Shown: positions 8,686 to 16,866 of the stretch, piece by piece
Position numbering within the stretch: the stretch's first letter is position 1
Layout of the letters: each line of letters opens with the position of its first letter
Assembly: GCA_016218045.1 (NCBI GenBank)
Contig: JACRFB010000006.1
Location: 1-64,000, forward strand
Direction of reading: 5' to 3'
Source of the DNA: Ignavibacteriota bacterium
GTDB taxonomy: Bacteria; Bacteroidota; Ignavibacteria; SZUA-365
DNA: 64,000 bases
Notes under the pieces: generated by a model
The model's input: the letters and a program-made list of their open reading frames with translations, nothing else
What the model was told of the DNA's origin: nothing
Database searches by the model: none
Position numbers and translations under genes: made by a program

Positions 8686-9120
8686 ATGGCCTACGGTTTG
8701 AACAAAGTGATGCTCATCGGACGGCTCGGGAAGGATCCCGAACTCAAGTACACCGCCAACAGCGTGCCGGTGTGCAACTTCACAATGGCGACCAACGAGT
8801 CGTATAAAAACCAGGAAGGGGCGCTTGTCGAGCGCACCGAGTGGCACAACATTGTCGTCTACCGCAAGGCGGCTGAAATCATCTCGCAGTACGTCCGGAA
8901 GGGCAGCCAGCTCTACATCGAGGGCAAACTCCAGACGCGCAACTGGGAAGACAAGACCCACGCGGGAGTGAAACACTACATCACGGAAATCGTTGTCGAC
9001 GACTTCATGTTCCTCGACTCGAAGGGCGGCCAGCAGGGCGGAGCGCCGCAGGCCCCCGGTCTGCCCCCCGAACCGGCTTCAGAGCCGAAGGGTGATGTCG
9101 GATCGGATCTGCCCTTCTGA
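8686..9120 (+). CDS. ssb: Single-stranded DNA-binding protein
   Basis: 144 residues. An OB fold occupies about residues 3-110, with typical SSB sequence [20 protein letters not shown] and [15 protein letters not shown]. The linker is short and Gly/Pro/Gln-rich, and the acidic tip ends in SDLPF, the segment SSB uses to recruit repair and replication partners. A strong ribosome-binding site, AGAGGAGG, lies 6-13 bases before the ATG. Two hairpins follow the stop codon. Confidence 0.97.
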   Translation: MAYGLNKVMLIGRLGKDPELKYTANSVPVCNFTMATNESYKNQEGALVERTEWHNIVVYRKAAEIISQYVRKGSQLYIEGKLQTRNWEDKTHAGVKHYITEIVVDDFMFLDSKGGQQGGAPQAPGLPPEPASEPKGDVGSDLPF

Positions 9121-9167
9121 GTATCCGACGCAGATCCGGCTTTGAACAGCCGGACACACGGGAAAAC

Positions 9168-9199
9168 GAAGCGGCCGTCCTGAAAAGGCGGCCGTTTCC
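9168..9199 (+). terminator. Hairpin terminator after ssb
   Basis: A stem of roughly 11 base pairs formed by AAGCGGCCGTCC and GGCGGCCGTTT (with two G-U pairs), then TCCC. A separate 7-base-pair hairpin, TCCGGCT/AGCCGGA, lies at 9135-9154 just upstream. Confidence 0.5.
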
Positions 9200-9231
9200 C
9201 TTTCCACCCCCGGCCAAAACGGTGTCCAGAT

Positions 9232-9262
9232 TTTGATTTTTCGAGCCCGTTTTGTATGTTTG
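9232..9262 (+). promoter_or_regulatory. Bacteroidota-type promoter of tRNA-Val
   Basis: TTTG at 9232-9235, 19 bases, then TATGTTTG at 9255-9262, an exact match to TTTG-N19-TAnnTTTG. The tRNA begins 9 bases downstream. Confidence 0.7.
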
Positions 9263-9270
9263 GATCGCTT

Positions 9271-9348
9271 GGACGTTTAGCTCAGCTGGTCTAGAGCGCA
9301 CGCTTCACACGCGTGAGGTCGCAGGTTCAAATCCCGCAACGTCCACCA
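9271..9348 (+). tRNA. tRNA-Val (anticodon CAC)
   Basis: A 78-base tRNA with the CCA encoded (9346-9348). The acceptor stem pairs GGACGTT (9271-9277) with AACGTCC (9338-9344). The anticodon stem CACGC/GCGTG encloses TTCACAC, giving anticodon CAC, which reads GUG valine codons. The T-loop is TTCAAAT. The T-stem GCAGG/CCCGC has one A-C mismatch at its middle position. It is followed at once by a rho-independent terminator. Confidence 0.95.
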
Positions 9349-9375
9349 AGCCCGCCTCGTGCGGGCTTTTTTTTT
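9349..9375 (+). terminator. Rho-independent terminator of tRNA-Val
   Basis: A perfect 7-base-pair stem AGCCCGC/GCGGGCT with loop CTCGT, followed by eight further T residues. It starts on the base after the tRNA CCA end. Confidence 0.93.
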
Positions 9376-9380
9376 CCACC

Positions 9381-9467
9381 AGCGGGAACGGGAGAGCGGG
9401 ACAGCGGGACAGCGGGAGAGCGGGACAGCGGGAGTACGGGACAGCGGGAGAGCGGGACGGCGGCACG
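9381..9467. repeat. Octamer tandem array (GCGGGACA/GCGGGAGA)
   Basis: About ten 8-base units alternating between GCGGGACA and GCGGGAGA, decaying at both ends. It lies between the tRNA terminator and the composite repeat at 9487. Confidence 0.9.
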
Positions 9468-9486
9468 GAAGGGCAAGAGCCAACAC

Positions 9487-9562
9487 GACTCCTGTCTCCT
9501 TCCTCCTGCCTCCTCACACTCCTTGAAAAGATCGATCTACCCATCTACCAACTACCATCTAC
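9487..9562. repeat. Composite repeat, copy A
   Basis: A CTCCTGTCTCC-type block, a short spacer, the core AGATCGATCTACCC (9529-9542), then CATCTACCAACTACCATCTA units. Copies B (10595-10738) and C (47823-47897) share the same order of parts. The last CTA of the array (9559-9561) is the stop codon of the minus-strand nucleotidyltransferase gene. Confidence 0.8.
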
Positions 9563-10413
9563 GCGCCCCACAACGGAACACCGTAATTCTCCCGCAAAAA
9601 CTCCTCGACCGCAGGAAAATCGCTTGAGCTGGTGAGATCCGGAACATGTTCAGACCAGGGCACCGCCTGCATAGATCGCGGATGATCACGCACCATTGCC
9701 GCAATGGCCACGGGCAGTTCCTTTTCGTTACGGCCGGGAGACACCGGGCATGAAAGGAGATACGGGGCGATTCTGCCCGGCTCGACACGCCAGAGGTTCA
9801 TGCTGACTGCGACGGAGCCCCGGTCCGGCGTCATGGCGGAGATCTGCTCCGGCGTCGGTTTCTCGATGATGTCTGTGAGATAGCCGTCGGCATCTTTGAT
9901 GGTGACACCAAACTGTGCGATTCTCGCGGTGTCGAAGAGGAGTCCGTCCCTCGCGTAATCGATCCACGCGCCGCAGGATCGTTTGCGGCACAGGGCGGCG
10001 ATCGCGGAAGTCGAGTAGAGATTGTCGCTGTTGCACACGAGCACGGCGTCCCTGCCCCGCGCTGCGTCCGTATTCAGCGCCCGTTCCAGCGCATCGGCCG
10101 TGCCCCAGGGTTTGCTGCGCCCTTCGGGGATGGGTTGAAATGCGTATGTAATACGCAGACCGTGGTAGAGGTTGCCCGCGGGATTTTCGCCGTACACGTC
10201 GCGCACCGTATCGTCCCCTTCTCCCACGAGCAGGACAACCTCGCGTATTCCTGCCTCACGGGCATTACACAGCAGATAGTCGAGGAAGGGTCTGCGCTCC
10301 GGACCCAGGCGCAGCAAGCCCTTGTTCACGGCCATGCCCTGTCCGCCCATCGACGCGCGCATCCTCGATGCCACACCGCCCGCTAAAATTATCAGAGTCT
10401 CCGTATCCACCAT
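9559..10413 (-). CDS. Sugar-phosphate nucleotidyltransferase-like protein
   Basis: 284 residues with the NTP-transferase fold. The nucleotide-binding signature LIILAGGVASRM is at the start, a Lys follows in AVNKGLLRLG, and VLVCNSDNLY is the metal-binding Asp region. Family members join NTP to a sugar phosphate to make NDP-sugars, but the substrate cannot be read from sequence. The central part includes DIIEKPTPEQ, typical of this fold. The ATG at 10413 is chosen over a TTG one codon upstream. The gene follows the kinase-dehydrogenase-hydrolase operon on the same strand, separated by a 310-base repeat region, so cotranscription is uncertain. Its stop codon lies within a repeat unit. Confidence 0.75.
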   Translation of the reverse strand: MVDTETLIILAGGVASRMRASMGGQGMAVNKGLLRLGPERRPFLDYLLCNAREAGIREVVLLVGEGDDTVRDVYGENPAGNLYHGLRITYAFQPIPEGRSKPWGTADALERALNTDAARGRDAVLVCNSDNLYSTSAIAALCRKRSCGAWIDYARDGLLFDTARIAQFGVTIKDADGYLTDIIEKPTPEQISAMTPDRGSVAVSMNLWRVEPGRIAPYLLSCPVSPGRNEKELPVAIAAMVRDHPRSMQAVPWSEHVPDLTSSSDFPAVEEFLRENYGVPLWGA

Positions 10414-10594
10414 CAATCACCTGACCATCTACTGATCTACTTCCCACCAATCTACCATCTACCATCCACTTCCTCCTCATACCCGCGTAAGCATACAGGA
10501 GATGGGAGATAATCGTTCCAAGCCGTGTCTCCTTCCTCCAGACTCCTAACGCGAGCGTGAGGAAACAGGAGACAGGAGACACCCGGCAAAATCA
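10414..10594. repeat. Degenerate repeat region between operon genes
   Basis: The gap between the nucleotidyltransferase and hydrolase genes has no coding sequence. It holds ATCTACC/CCATCTA units at about 10430-10470, then CAGGAGA-type and CTCCTGT-type blocks in opposite orientations (for example ACAGGAGACAGGAGACA near 10565-10582 against CTCCTGTCTCCTGTATCCTG from 10597), which would form an imperfect stem. Confidence 0.8.
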
Positions 10595-10738
10595 ACTCCT
10601 GTCTCCTGTATCCTGTCTCCTTACACGACCAGAGTAGATCGATCTACCCATCCACCAACTACCATCTACCATCTACCAACTACCATCTACCATCAACCAT
10701 CTACCATCTACCAACTACCAACTACTAACTCCCCCCTA
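10595..10738. repeat. Composite repeat, copy B
   Basis: The same order as copy A: CTCCTGTCTCC blocks, a spacer of about 20 bases, core AGATCGATCTACCC (10636-10649), then a long run of CATCTAC/CAACTAC units. The run extends past the stop codon of the C-N hydrolase gene (CTA at 10725-10727 on the plus strand). Confidence 0.85.
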
Positions 10739-11609
10739 TCCCCTGCAACTCCCGGATATACAACTCCCTCCGATACAACGAGAGCAAATCCTCGCGCATG
10801 TGATCCGGCTCGCGCAACAACACACACTGCGATGTGAGACGTATCTCGTCGAGATTCACGTCGGCGATGGCCAGACCATGCCTGCGACCGCTCTGCGCAA
10901 GGATATCCCCGTTATGATCGATAATGCGCGCATTGCCCGGCAGGTGCCGGCCGGCGTACGGCGCATAGGGCGGCGCGCCGGCGTAATTCGCCTCGACCAG
11001 ACACAGCGAGTTGTCGAGCGCGCGCGCACGCGCCTGCACGAGCAGCGACTCCTGCGTCGGACCGTGTGTCATGGTCGGCCAGAAAAGGATTTCCGCACCC
11101 TTTAATGCATATATGCGCGCGATTTCCGGGAAGTGGATATCCATACAGAGCATCACCGCGACACGGCCGAAATCCAGCTCGAAGACGGGCAGTGTATCTC
11201 CGGGAGTGATGGTGTGCAGTTCGTGGCCGTTGGGCTGCACCTTGTCGTAGCATCCCGCGATGCCGCCGTCGCGCTGGAACAGCGTTGCGCGGCTGTACAG
11301 CGTTTTCCCCTCGCGCGTCAGGAACGGCGCGATGATGTGCATTTCATGCCGAAGGGCCAGCGCCGAGAAATGAGTAAACACGGGACCGCCCGCACGCTCC
11401 TCGTGCGCCGGATCCAGACCTGCCGAAATAACGGCTTCGGGGAAACAGAGCACGTCCGCGCCCGCTGTGGCGGCATCCGCGGCGTATGCCGTGCAGCGCT
11501 CGAGGCGTTGTTCCACGCCGGATACCGCGTCGTCGAGCAGGAATGCCGCGCTCGCGATGCGCACACGACGGCCGTTGGAGGGACCGGTGTTCGGTGAAAC
11601 GTCCTTCAT
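10725..11609 (-). CDS. Carbon-nitrogen hydrolase (nitrilase superfamily)
   Basis: 294 residues. The Glu-Lys-Cys triad of the nitrilase superfamily is visible: Glu58 in CFPEAV, Lys123 in CYDKVQP and Cys155 in LCMDIHFPE. Family members cleave non-peptide C-N bonds such as amides, nitriles or carbamoyl groups; the substrate here is unknown. The ATG at 11609 overlaps the stop codon of the upstream dehydrogenase by one base (TGATG), so the two are translationally coupled. A GTG one codon upstream is an alternative start. It is the third gene of a kinase-dehydrogenase-hydrolase operon. The stop codon lies at the edge of a tandem repeat. Confidence 0.88.
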   Translation of the reverse strand: MKDVSPNTGPSNGRRVRIASAAFLLDDAVSGVEQRLERCTAYAADAATAGADVLCFPEAVISAGLDPAHEERAGGPVFTHFSALALRHEMHIIAPFLTREGKTLYSRATLFQRDGGIAGCYDKVQPNGHELHTITPGDTLPVFELDFGRVAVMLCMDIHFPEIARIYALKGAEILFWPTMTHGPTQESLLVQARARALDNSLCLVEANYAGAPPYAPYAGRHLPGNARIIDHNGDILAQSGRRHGLAIADVNLDEIRLTSQCVLLREPDHMREDLLSLYRRELYIRELQGIGGS

Positions 11610-12613
11610 CACTGTCCCCCTCGTGTGGAAGTATCGTCCGGCAAATCGTCAAGCGGCTGCGCCGTGCCTGTGCGCGCCGCATACAGCGCGCGCAGTAAAA
11701 TGGCTGTGGCGCGGCGGCCCTCGGCGAAGCCGGTGCGGAACGGCTCGCCGCGCAGGATACCACGGATAAAATGGGCGTTGATGTCCGTAAAAGAGATGTC
11801 GGTGTCCGATTTTTGTGTCAGTGTCGACCGCTCGCGGTGCAGGGTCACCGAGGCGAAACGGTCGTGCACGTGCGCGCTGGTGCTGCCGCCCATGAGCTGC
11901 AGCGACCACTTCGACACCAGCGGCGAGGTGCCGCCGTCGGCGATAGCGAGCGTGGCGACGCCGCCGTTCGCGAAAAGCAGCGTTGCCGTGAGTGTGTCGA
12001 TGATATCGAGCCCCGGATGGCGCAGATTGCCGGCCTCGGCCTGCACACGCACGGGCGGGGCGGCGTGCAGCATGCAGACGAGATCGACCAGATGGCACCC
12101 CTGCGACAGCACGTTGCCGCCTCCCGCGGCCGGATCGTTCGCCCAGAAATCGTCGGGCCAGCGCTCGTCGCATACCTGCGCGATGACAAGCTGGGGTTCG
12201 GGCACATGCGCGGCGGCCGCGCGCACGGACGGGTGGAAACGGTGGTTGAAACCCGTCATCAGGCGCGAGGATGATCCGCGGAGCGCCGTGCCGATGCGAT
12301 CACAATCCTCCATCGTCAGCGCCAGGGGTTTCTCGAGATAGATGTGTTTGCCGGCTTCCGCGGTGGCAACCGCAAGTGGCGCATGGCTGTCGTGACGGGT
12401 GCAGATGTACACCGCGTCAATGTCGCTCGCGCCCAGTATCTCGCCGGCATCACTGCTCCATCGCGCGCCGGGCAACGTCTCCGCGAGGGCTTGCGCCCGC
12501 GACGCGTCGCTGTCGCACACGGCGGCGATCCGCGCCTCAGGCATGCCGCGCAGCACGCCCGCGTGTGTGCGCGCAATGCTGCCGCAGCCGAGAATTCCGA
12601 TGGACAGTCTCAT
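11609..12613 (-). CDS. Gfo/Idh/MocA-family sugar dehydrogenase
   Basis: 334 residues starting MRLSIGILGCGSIARTHAG, a Rossmann NAD(P)-binding motif. It continues with AVCDSD, the family signature GKHIYLEKPLALT (catalytic Lys), and a C-terminal alpha/beta domain with GGGNVLSQGCHLVDLVCML. Such enzymes oxidise or reduce sugars, polyols and sugar derivatives. The ATG at 12613 lies 14 bases after the kinase stop codon. The frame stays open far upstream, but there it only mirrors the kinase gene. In context the enzyme probably handles an intermediate or side substrate of the sugar pathway encoded here. Confidence 0.9.
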   Translation of the reverse strand: MRLSIGILGCGSIARTHAGVLRGMPEARIAAVCDSDASRAQALAETLPGARWSSDAGEILGASDIDAVYICTRHDSHAPLAVATAEAGKHIYLEKPLALTMEDCDRIGTALRGSSSRLMTGFNHRFHPSVRAAAAHVPEPQLVIAQVCDERWPDDFWANDPAAGGGNVLSQGCHLVDLVCMLHAAPPVRVQAEAGNLRHPGLDIIDTLTATLLFANGGVATLAIADGGTSPLVSKWSLQLMGGSTSAHVHDRFASVTLHRERSTLTQKSDTDISFTDINAHFIRGILRGEPFRTGFAEGRRATAILLRALYAARTGTAQPLDDLPDDTSTRGGQ

Positions 12614-12627
12614 GCGATCATCCGCGG

Positions 12628-14157
12628 CTATCCGGCAACGGCGTGCAGGGCCGCGAACTCTCCGCGTAAGGCGCGGTACAGCGCGCGGTATCGCGGGTAC
12701 AGCGCAGCGTAGGCCGGGACGTCGGCGCCCGGAATGCTCGGTTCGCCCAGCACGACCGCGTGCTCCACGGCGGAAAACACAGTGGGGTGCAGGCCGGACG
12801 CAACCGCGCCCAGCAGCGCGGCGCCGTATGCGGCACCCTCGGCGACACCCACAGGCGCGACGGGCACGTCGAGCATGTCGGCGAGCATCTGCCGCCACAG
12901 TTCGCTGCGCGCGCCGCCGCCCGAGAGGCGCACCGTGTCGGGCGTATAGCCGAGATCGTTGATGCAGAGAAACGCATCCTTTAATCCGAAGCCGATCCCC
13001 TCCATGACGGCGCGTGTGAAGTGATGGCGCGTGTGCCGCAGGGTCATGCCGAAAAACACGCCGCGCGCGTACGGATCGGCGTGCGGCGTTCTTTCGCCGG
13101 TGAGATACGGAAGGAACAGAAGTCCGTCGCTCCCCGCACCGATGCGCGAGGCGAATTCCGTCATGAGGTCGTACGCGTCGATGCCCGCGGCCGCGGCTTT
13201 CTCGCGTTCCTCGGCGCAGAATGTGTCGCGGTGCCAGCGAAAACTGCCGCCCGCGGACAGCATCACACCCATCACGTGCCAGTGGCCGGGTATCGCGTGA
13301 CAATACGAGTGCACGCGCCCGGCGGGATCCAGGCGGTAGTCGTCCATGCCCGCGAACACGACACCCGAGGTGCCGATGGTGACCGACACTTCGTCTCCGC
13401 CCAGCACGCCGCAGCCGACGGCCTCCGCGGCTTGATCTCCCGCGCCACCGGCGATTGGTGTGCCGGCACGCAGACCACACACACGCGCGGCATCCGCCGA
13501 CACGAAGGCGCTCGCTTCGGTCGATTCGGTGACCTCCGGCAGCACACGGCGCGGAATGTCGAGCGCCGCAAGAACGTCCTCGGACCAGGTTCGCCGCGCG
13601 GTGTCGAACAGCAGCGTGCCTGATGCGTCCGATACGTCGCTCAGCAGCGCCCCGCTGAGTCTCCAGCGGATGTAGTCCTTCGGCAGAAGCACGGTGTGAA
13701 TACGCATGAACAGCGCGGGCTCGTGTGCCTGCATCCACAGCAGTTTCGGCGCGGTGAAACTGGGCAGCGCGGGCTTGCCGCAGATGCGCAGCACACGGTC
13801 GGCGCCGATCCGCGTGTGGATCTCGTCGCATTCGGCGACGGTCCGCTGATCGTTCCAAAGGATACACGGTCGCAGCGGCTCGCCGTGTTCGTCGAGCGCG
13901 ACGAGGCCGTGCATCTGCCCCGTGATGCCGATGCCGATGACGTCCGCTGCTGCTGCCCCAGCATCCTGCATTGCACGCGAGATGCTCGTCAGTGTCGCCT
14001 CCCACCAGTCGCGCGGATCCTGCTCGGTCCACAGCGGACGCGGGGTCGACAGGGGATACGGTGTGAATGCCTTCGCCATCACGGCGCCGTCATCACGCAC
14101 GAGAACCGCCTTCGCGCCTCCTGTGCCGATGTCGATGCCGAGTGTGAGTGGTCGCAT
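12628..14157 (-). CDS. FGGY-family kinase, xylulokinase-like
   Basis: 509 residues, full length for xylulokinase. The N-terminal nucleotide-binding motif is LGIDIGTGGAKAVLV; GQMHGLV at 80-86 is characteristic of XylB. GGAGDQAAEAVG near 235 carries the catalytic Asp region, and LSGGGARSELWRQM is the C-terminal FGGY signature. XylB phosphorylates D-xylulose, but the FGGY family also includes kinases for L-rhamnulose and L-ribulose. The neighbouring RhaD-type aldolase and GH106-like enzyme make a ketose of the rhamnose pathway a second possibility. First gene of the operon running 14157 to 10725; rnhA lies 42 bases upstream on the same strand. Confidence 0.88.
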   Translation of the reverse strand: MRPLTLGIDIGTGGAKAVLVRDDGAVMAKAFTPYPLSTPRPLWTEQDPRDWWEATLTSISRAMQDAGAAAADVIGIGITGQMHGLVALDEHGEPLRPCILWNDQRTVAECDEIHTRIGADRVLRICGKPALPSFTAPKLLWMQAHEPALFMRIHTVLLPKDYIRWRLSGALLSDVSDASGTLLFDTARRTWSEDVLAALDIPRRVLPEVTESTEASAFVSADAARVCGLRAGTPIAGGAGDQAAEAVGCGVLGGDEVSVTIGTSGVVFAGMDDYRLDPAGRVHSYCHAIPGHWHVMGVMLSAGGSFRWHRDTFCAEEREKAAAAGIDAYDLMTEFASRIGAGSDGLLFLPYLTGERTPHADPYARGVFFGMTLRHTRHHFTRAVMEGIGFGLKDAFLCINDLGYTPDTVRLSGGGARSELWRQMLADMLDVPVAPVGVAEGAAYGAALLGAVASGLHPTVFSAVEHAVVLGEPSIPGADVPAYAALYPRYRALYRALRGEFAALHAVAG

Positions 14158-14199
14158 GCGATGTGTGCCGTGAGTGGAGGAGTGTGGAGCCGCGCGCCG

Positions 14200-14655
14200 T
14201 CAGCGTGTGTCTTCCGGGAGATCGTCGGCCCTCGAGGCCTCGACGGCAAGTTTGTCGCAACGCTCGTTTAACGGATCACCCGCGTGCCCCCGCGTCCATT
14301 CTATCGTGACGAGATGTTTGCCGAGCAACGCCAGCAGCCGTTCCCAGAGATCCGGATTCAGCGCTTCGTCGGTCTTGTTGCGCATCCACCTGTTGCGTTT
14401 CCACCGCGCCGCCCAGCCCTTGTTGATCGCGTCCACGATGTAGCGCGAATCGGTGTACAAGGTCACGCGGCAGCGCTCCTTGAGCGCCTCGAGCGCAACA
14501 ATGGCCGCCGTCAATTCCATCCTGTTGTTCGTTGTCAGACGGAATCCCCCCGACAGTTCCCTTTCCACACCGTTGAACTGCAGAATCGCCGCATAGCCGC
14601 CCGGTCCGGGATTGCCGGAACACGCACCGTCGGTGTGGATTATTACATGTTTCAC
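14200..14655 (-). CDS. rnhA: Ribonuclease H1
   Basis: 151 residues, as in E. coli RNase HI (155). The active-site carboxylates are Asp9 (HTDGACSGNPGPGG), Glu47 (NNRMELTA), Asp69 (YTDSRY) and Asp134, with His124 in the flexible TRGHAG loop. The basic handle region WAARWKRNRWMRNK is present. The enzyme removes RNA from RNA-DNA hybrids. It precedes the sugar operon on the same strand but has no functional link to it. Confidence 0.96.
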   Translation of the reverse strand: MKHVIIHTDGACSGNPGPGGYAAILQFNGVERELSGGFRLTTNNRMELTAAIVALEALKERCRVTLYTDSRYIVDAINKGWAARWKRNRWMRNKTDEALNPDLWERLLALLGKHLVTIEWTRGHAGDPLNERCDKLAVEASRADDLPEDTR

Positions 14656-14665
14656 GCGGGGAACG

Positions 14666-14861
14666 AGGATTTAGGATTTAGGATCTAGGATCTAGGATGT
14701 AGGAGAGGTGGCGGAACTGGGAAGTAGGGACTGCGCTGAGTTCGATATTCTGAATTCTGAATTCTGGATTCTGAATTCGGAAATATACTCCGTCATCCTA
14801 TGGCACAAAACACCGACCTCAACCCACTCCTAGATCCTAGTTCCTAGTTCCTGACTCCTAG
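14666..14861. repeat. Inverted pair of heptamer arrays with a central array
   Basis: Left block 14666-14704: AGGATTT/AGGATCT units. Centre 14747-14779: TGAATTC-type units. Right block 14827-14861: CCTAGAT/CCTAGTT units, roughly the reverse complement of the left block. The right block contains the stop codon of the minus-strand isomerase gene (CTA at 14844-14846). No gene is seen between 14656 and 14843. Confidence 0.85.
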
Positions 14862-15998
14862 CCCCGTCAGGGGAGGAAGCAGTTCCGGTCGCGAGGCCCG
14901 CGCGCGAAGGAGATACGCCTCGAGCCAGCCGCGCGAGGCGGCGGGGGACGTGGTGGCGCGGATGATGGATGCGTGGTCGAGACTGTTGATCCGGTCGGCC
15001 GCGGCCCGCGCGGCGTCGATGTTGATGCGTATGGCCGTCTCGACGGGCATACGCTCGGGATTGATGTCGATACCGAACCACCCGGAGTAGCTGTGCATTT
15101 TCAGGGTGTAGAGCAAGGCCTCGAATAATTCCGGATGAACCACTCCGATATTGAGGTCCTGGTCGTAATTGCCCGCGGGCTGGCTGTTGACGTGCAGATG
15201 CGCGAGGCGTCCTTCGGAGAGCGGCCAACTGTAGGCGTACGGCAGGTCCTCGTATCCCATCAGGACATGTCCGATCTCGGGATTCATGCAGCAGAGGTGA
15301 TGGCCTTCCGCGAGCAGGGCGAGATTCGTTCCGTCGCGCAGCAGCGACTCGACCTGATGGCACAGCAGCATTCCCTCGGCAGTGGTCCCGAACAGGATGC
15401 GTCCGCGCGGCTCGTAGGGTTTGGGTTCGAAAGCCACACGCACGCCGGGCACGGCATCCATCGCCTCGGCGAGACCTTCCACAAAGCGCGCGCGCATCGA
15501 CGCGAAGTCGATGCCGAAGGGATTTTCGTAGCCGTCGATACCGGGCCAGACCACGGCGAAATCCGTGTCCAATTCCCTGTTGAGGCGCAACGTCGCGATG
15601 GTCCTGTCGATGGCGGCGCGCCGGGGGATCGGATCGGGATTCGAGAGTGATCCCCATTCGAACTGCGCGTCGTGGAACAACAGGGGCACGACGGTGACGA
15701 TGCGTATGCCTGTCTCGCGGGAGAAGGTTTTCCAAAGATCGAGATTCTCCTCGTTGATCTCGTTGGGATAATGCGCCTCCATGCCGCCGAGCCCGTACGG
15801 GGCGAGTGACGCCGCGACGTCGAGCCGCTCCACGATGCTCCTCTCGCGGCCGTACCGCGCATGGAAACGTCCGCCTCCCGGCGCGAAATACCAGATGCCC
15901 GCCGAAAACTTCGGGACGAGGGTAAAGGACTGCAGGTGCCGGACGAGTTCGTCGGGATCGCGGTGTGTCGCCTGGGGACGCAGATCTGCTAGGGGCAT
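14844..15998 (-). CDS. TIM-barrel sugar isomerase (xylose/rhamnose isomerase type)
   Basis: 384 residues from an ATG at 15998; the frame is open upstream but only mirrors the aldolase gene. Metal and catalytic positions of the xylose isomerase superfamily are recognisable: FEPKPYEP (Glu), LLAEGHH (Glu and His), HLHVNSQPAGNYDQDLNIG (His, Asn, Asp, Asp) and VVWPGIDGYENP. The overall pattern fits both XylA and the shorter L-rhamnose isomerase of Pseudomonas type. The likely role is aldose-ketose isomerisation before the FGGY kinase and the RhaD-type aldolase. It is transcribed divergently from the aldolase, with 91 bases between that contain a palindrome. The last residues are encoded by the repeat array. 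Confidence 0.8.
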   Translation of the reverse strand: MPLADLRPQATHRDPDELVRHLQSFTLVPKFSAGIWYFAPGGGRFHARYGRERSIVERLDVAASLAPYGLGGMEAHYPNEINEENLDLWKTFSRETGIRIVTVVPLLFHDAQFEWGSLSNPDPIPRRAAIDRTIATLRLNRELDTDFAVVWPGIDGYENPFGIDFASMRARFVEGLAEAMDAVPGVRVAFEPKPYEPRGRILFGTTAEGMLLCHQVESLLRDGTNLALLAEGHHLCCMNPEIGHVLMGYEDLPYAYSWPLSEGRLAHLHVNSQPAGNYDQDLNIGVVHPELFEALLYTLKMHSYSGWFGIDINPERMPVETAIRINIDAARAAADRINSLDHASIIRATTSPAASRGWLEAYLLRARASRPELLPPLTGLGVRN

Positions 15999-16031
15999 GG
16001 GACGTGTGTCGTGGAAGTGTGTGAGTAAATG

Positions 16032-16051
16032 AAGGTACAGAATAGTACCTT
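16032..16051. promoter_or_regulatory. Palindrome in the divergent sugar-gene promoter
   Basis: Inverted repeat AAGGTAC/GTACCTT with 6 bases between the arms, centred between the isomerase (start 15998) and the aldolase (start 16090). It is a plausible operator for a shared regulator, which is not encoded nearby. Confidence 0.45.
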
Positions 16052-16089
16052 GGAGGAAAAGAACCGCCGGCAACGGCACGGAGAATACC

Positions 16090-16866
16090 ATGCACCAACA
16101 TCTCCTCGACGACGTTGCGCGCACCGCGGCCCTTCTCGATGCGCGCGGCTGGGCAGAGAGCAGCGCGGGCAACATCTCGGTCATGTACGACGGCCCTGCC
16201 CCGGGTATCGCCATGCCCGACGGACTGGTCCATCTGGGCCAACCGCTCGTGGAGCTGGCAGGACGGCACATGCTCATCACCGGCAGCGGCACACGCATGC
16301 GCGACACCGCGGCCGATCCGGCCTCCTGCCTCGCCGTCATGCATATCGCGGCCGACGGAACAACAGCGGCGCAATACTGCGCGGTCGAGGGCCAGCACAG
16401 TCGTCCGCCATCGTCGGAGTTCCACACGCACGCTGCGGTACACGCGTTCCTTGCGCGGAATGGCAGGGACGAGTCCTGCATCGTCCATACTCATGCCACA
16501 GAGATCGCCGCGATCACGCATCACGAGGATTTCCTGAACGAGGATGCGCTCAATCACCTCGTCTGGAGTATGCAGCCTGAAGCCGCGCTGTTCATCCCCG
16601 AGGGTCTGGGTCTTGTGCCCTACATGATTTCCGGCACGGCCACTATCGGCGAGGCAACGGTGGAGGCACTCGCCGCGCGCAGCGTCGTGGTCTGGGAGAA
16701 ACACGGGATCCTTGCCGTGGGCCGCACCTGCGAGGCCGCCTTCGATCTCATCGATGTGGTTGCCAAATCGATACGCATCTACCTGCTCTGCAAGAGTGCC
16801 GGCTTTGTGCCCGAAGGTCTGTCGAAGGCCGATATCGACGCGCTGCGCAAACGCGCCGCCGGATGA
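16090..16866 (+). CDS. Class II aldolase, RhaD-like
   Basis: 258 residues of the class II aldolase/adducin family. SAGNIS near residue 24 is the phosphate-binding loop, HTHATEIAAITH near 135 supplies zinc-binding His residues, and VWEKHGILAVG carries a further His. The stretch with FIPEGLGLVPYMISGT followed by IGEATVEAL matches the pattern of rhamnulose-1-phosphate aldolase, which splits L-rhamnulose-1-P into DHAP and L-lactaldehyde. Fuculose-phosphate aldolase is a less likely alternative. The next gene downstream is a GH106-like enzyme, which supports a rhamnose role. Confidence 0.85.
   Translation: MHQHLLDDVARTAALLDARGWAESSAGNISVMYDGPAPGIAMPDGLVHLGQPLVELAGRHMLITGSGTRMRDTAADPASCLAVMHIAADGTTAAQYCAVEGQHSRPPSSEFHTHAAVHAFLARNGRDESCIVHTHATEIAAITHHEDFLNEDALNHLVWSMQPEAALFIPEGLGLVPYMISGTATIGEATVEALAARSVVVWEKHGILAVGRTCEAAFDLIDVVAKSIRIYLLCKSAGFVPEGLSKADIDALRKRAAG

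Noticed and set aside
9381-10738. CRISPR array
   Set aside because: Units are 7-8 bases, contiguous and degenerate, with no spacers and no cas genes nearby.
12614-14032. N-terminal extension of the Gfo/Idh protein to 807 residues
   Set aside because: The added part only translates the kinase gene in a second frame; the Rossmann motif begins at the ATG at 12613.
14799-14816. TGGCAC as a second sigma54 promoter
   Set aside because: No GC occurs at the required 10-base spacing after the GG.
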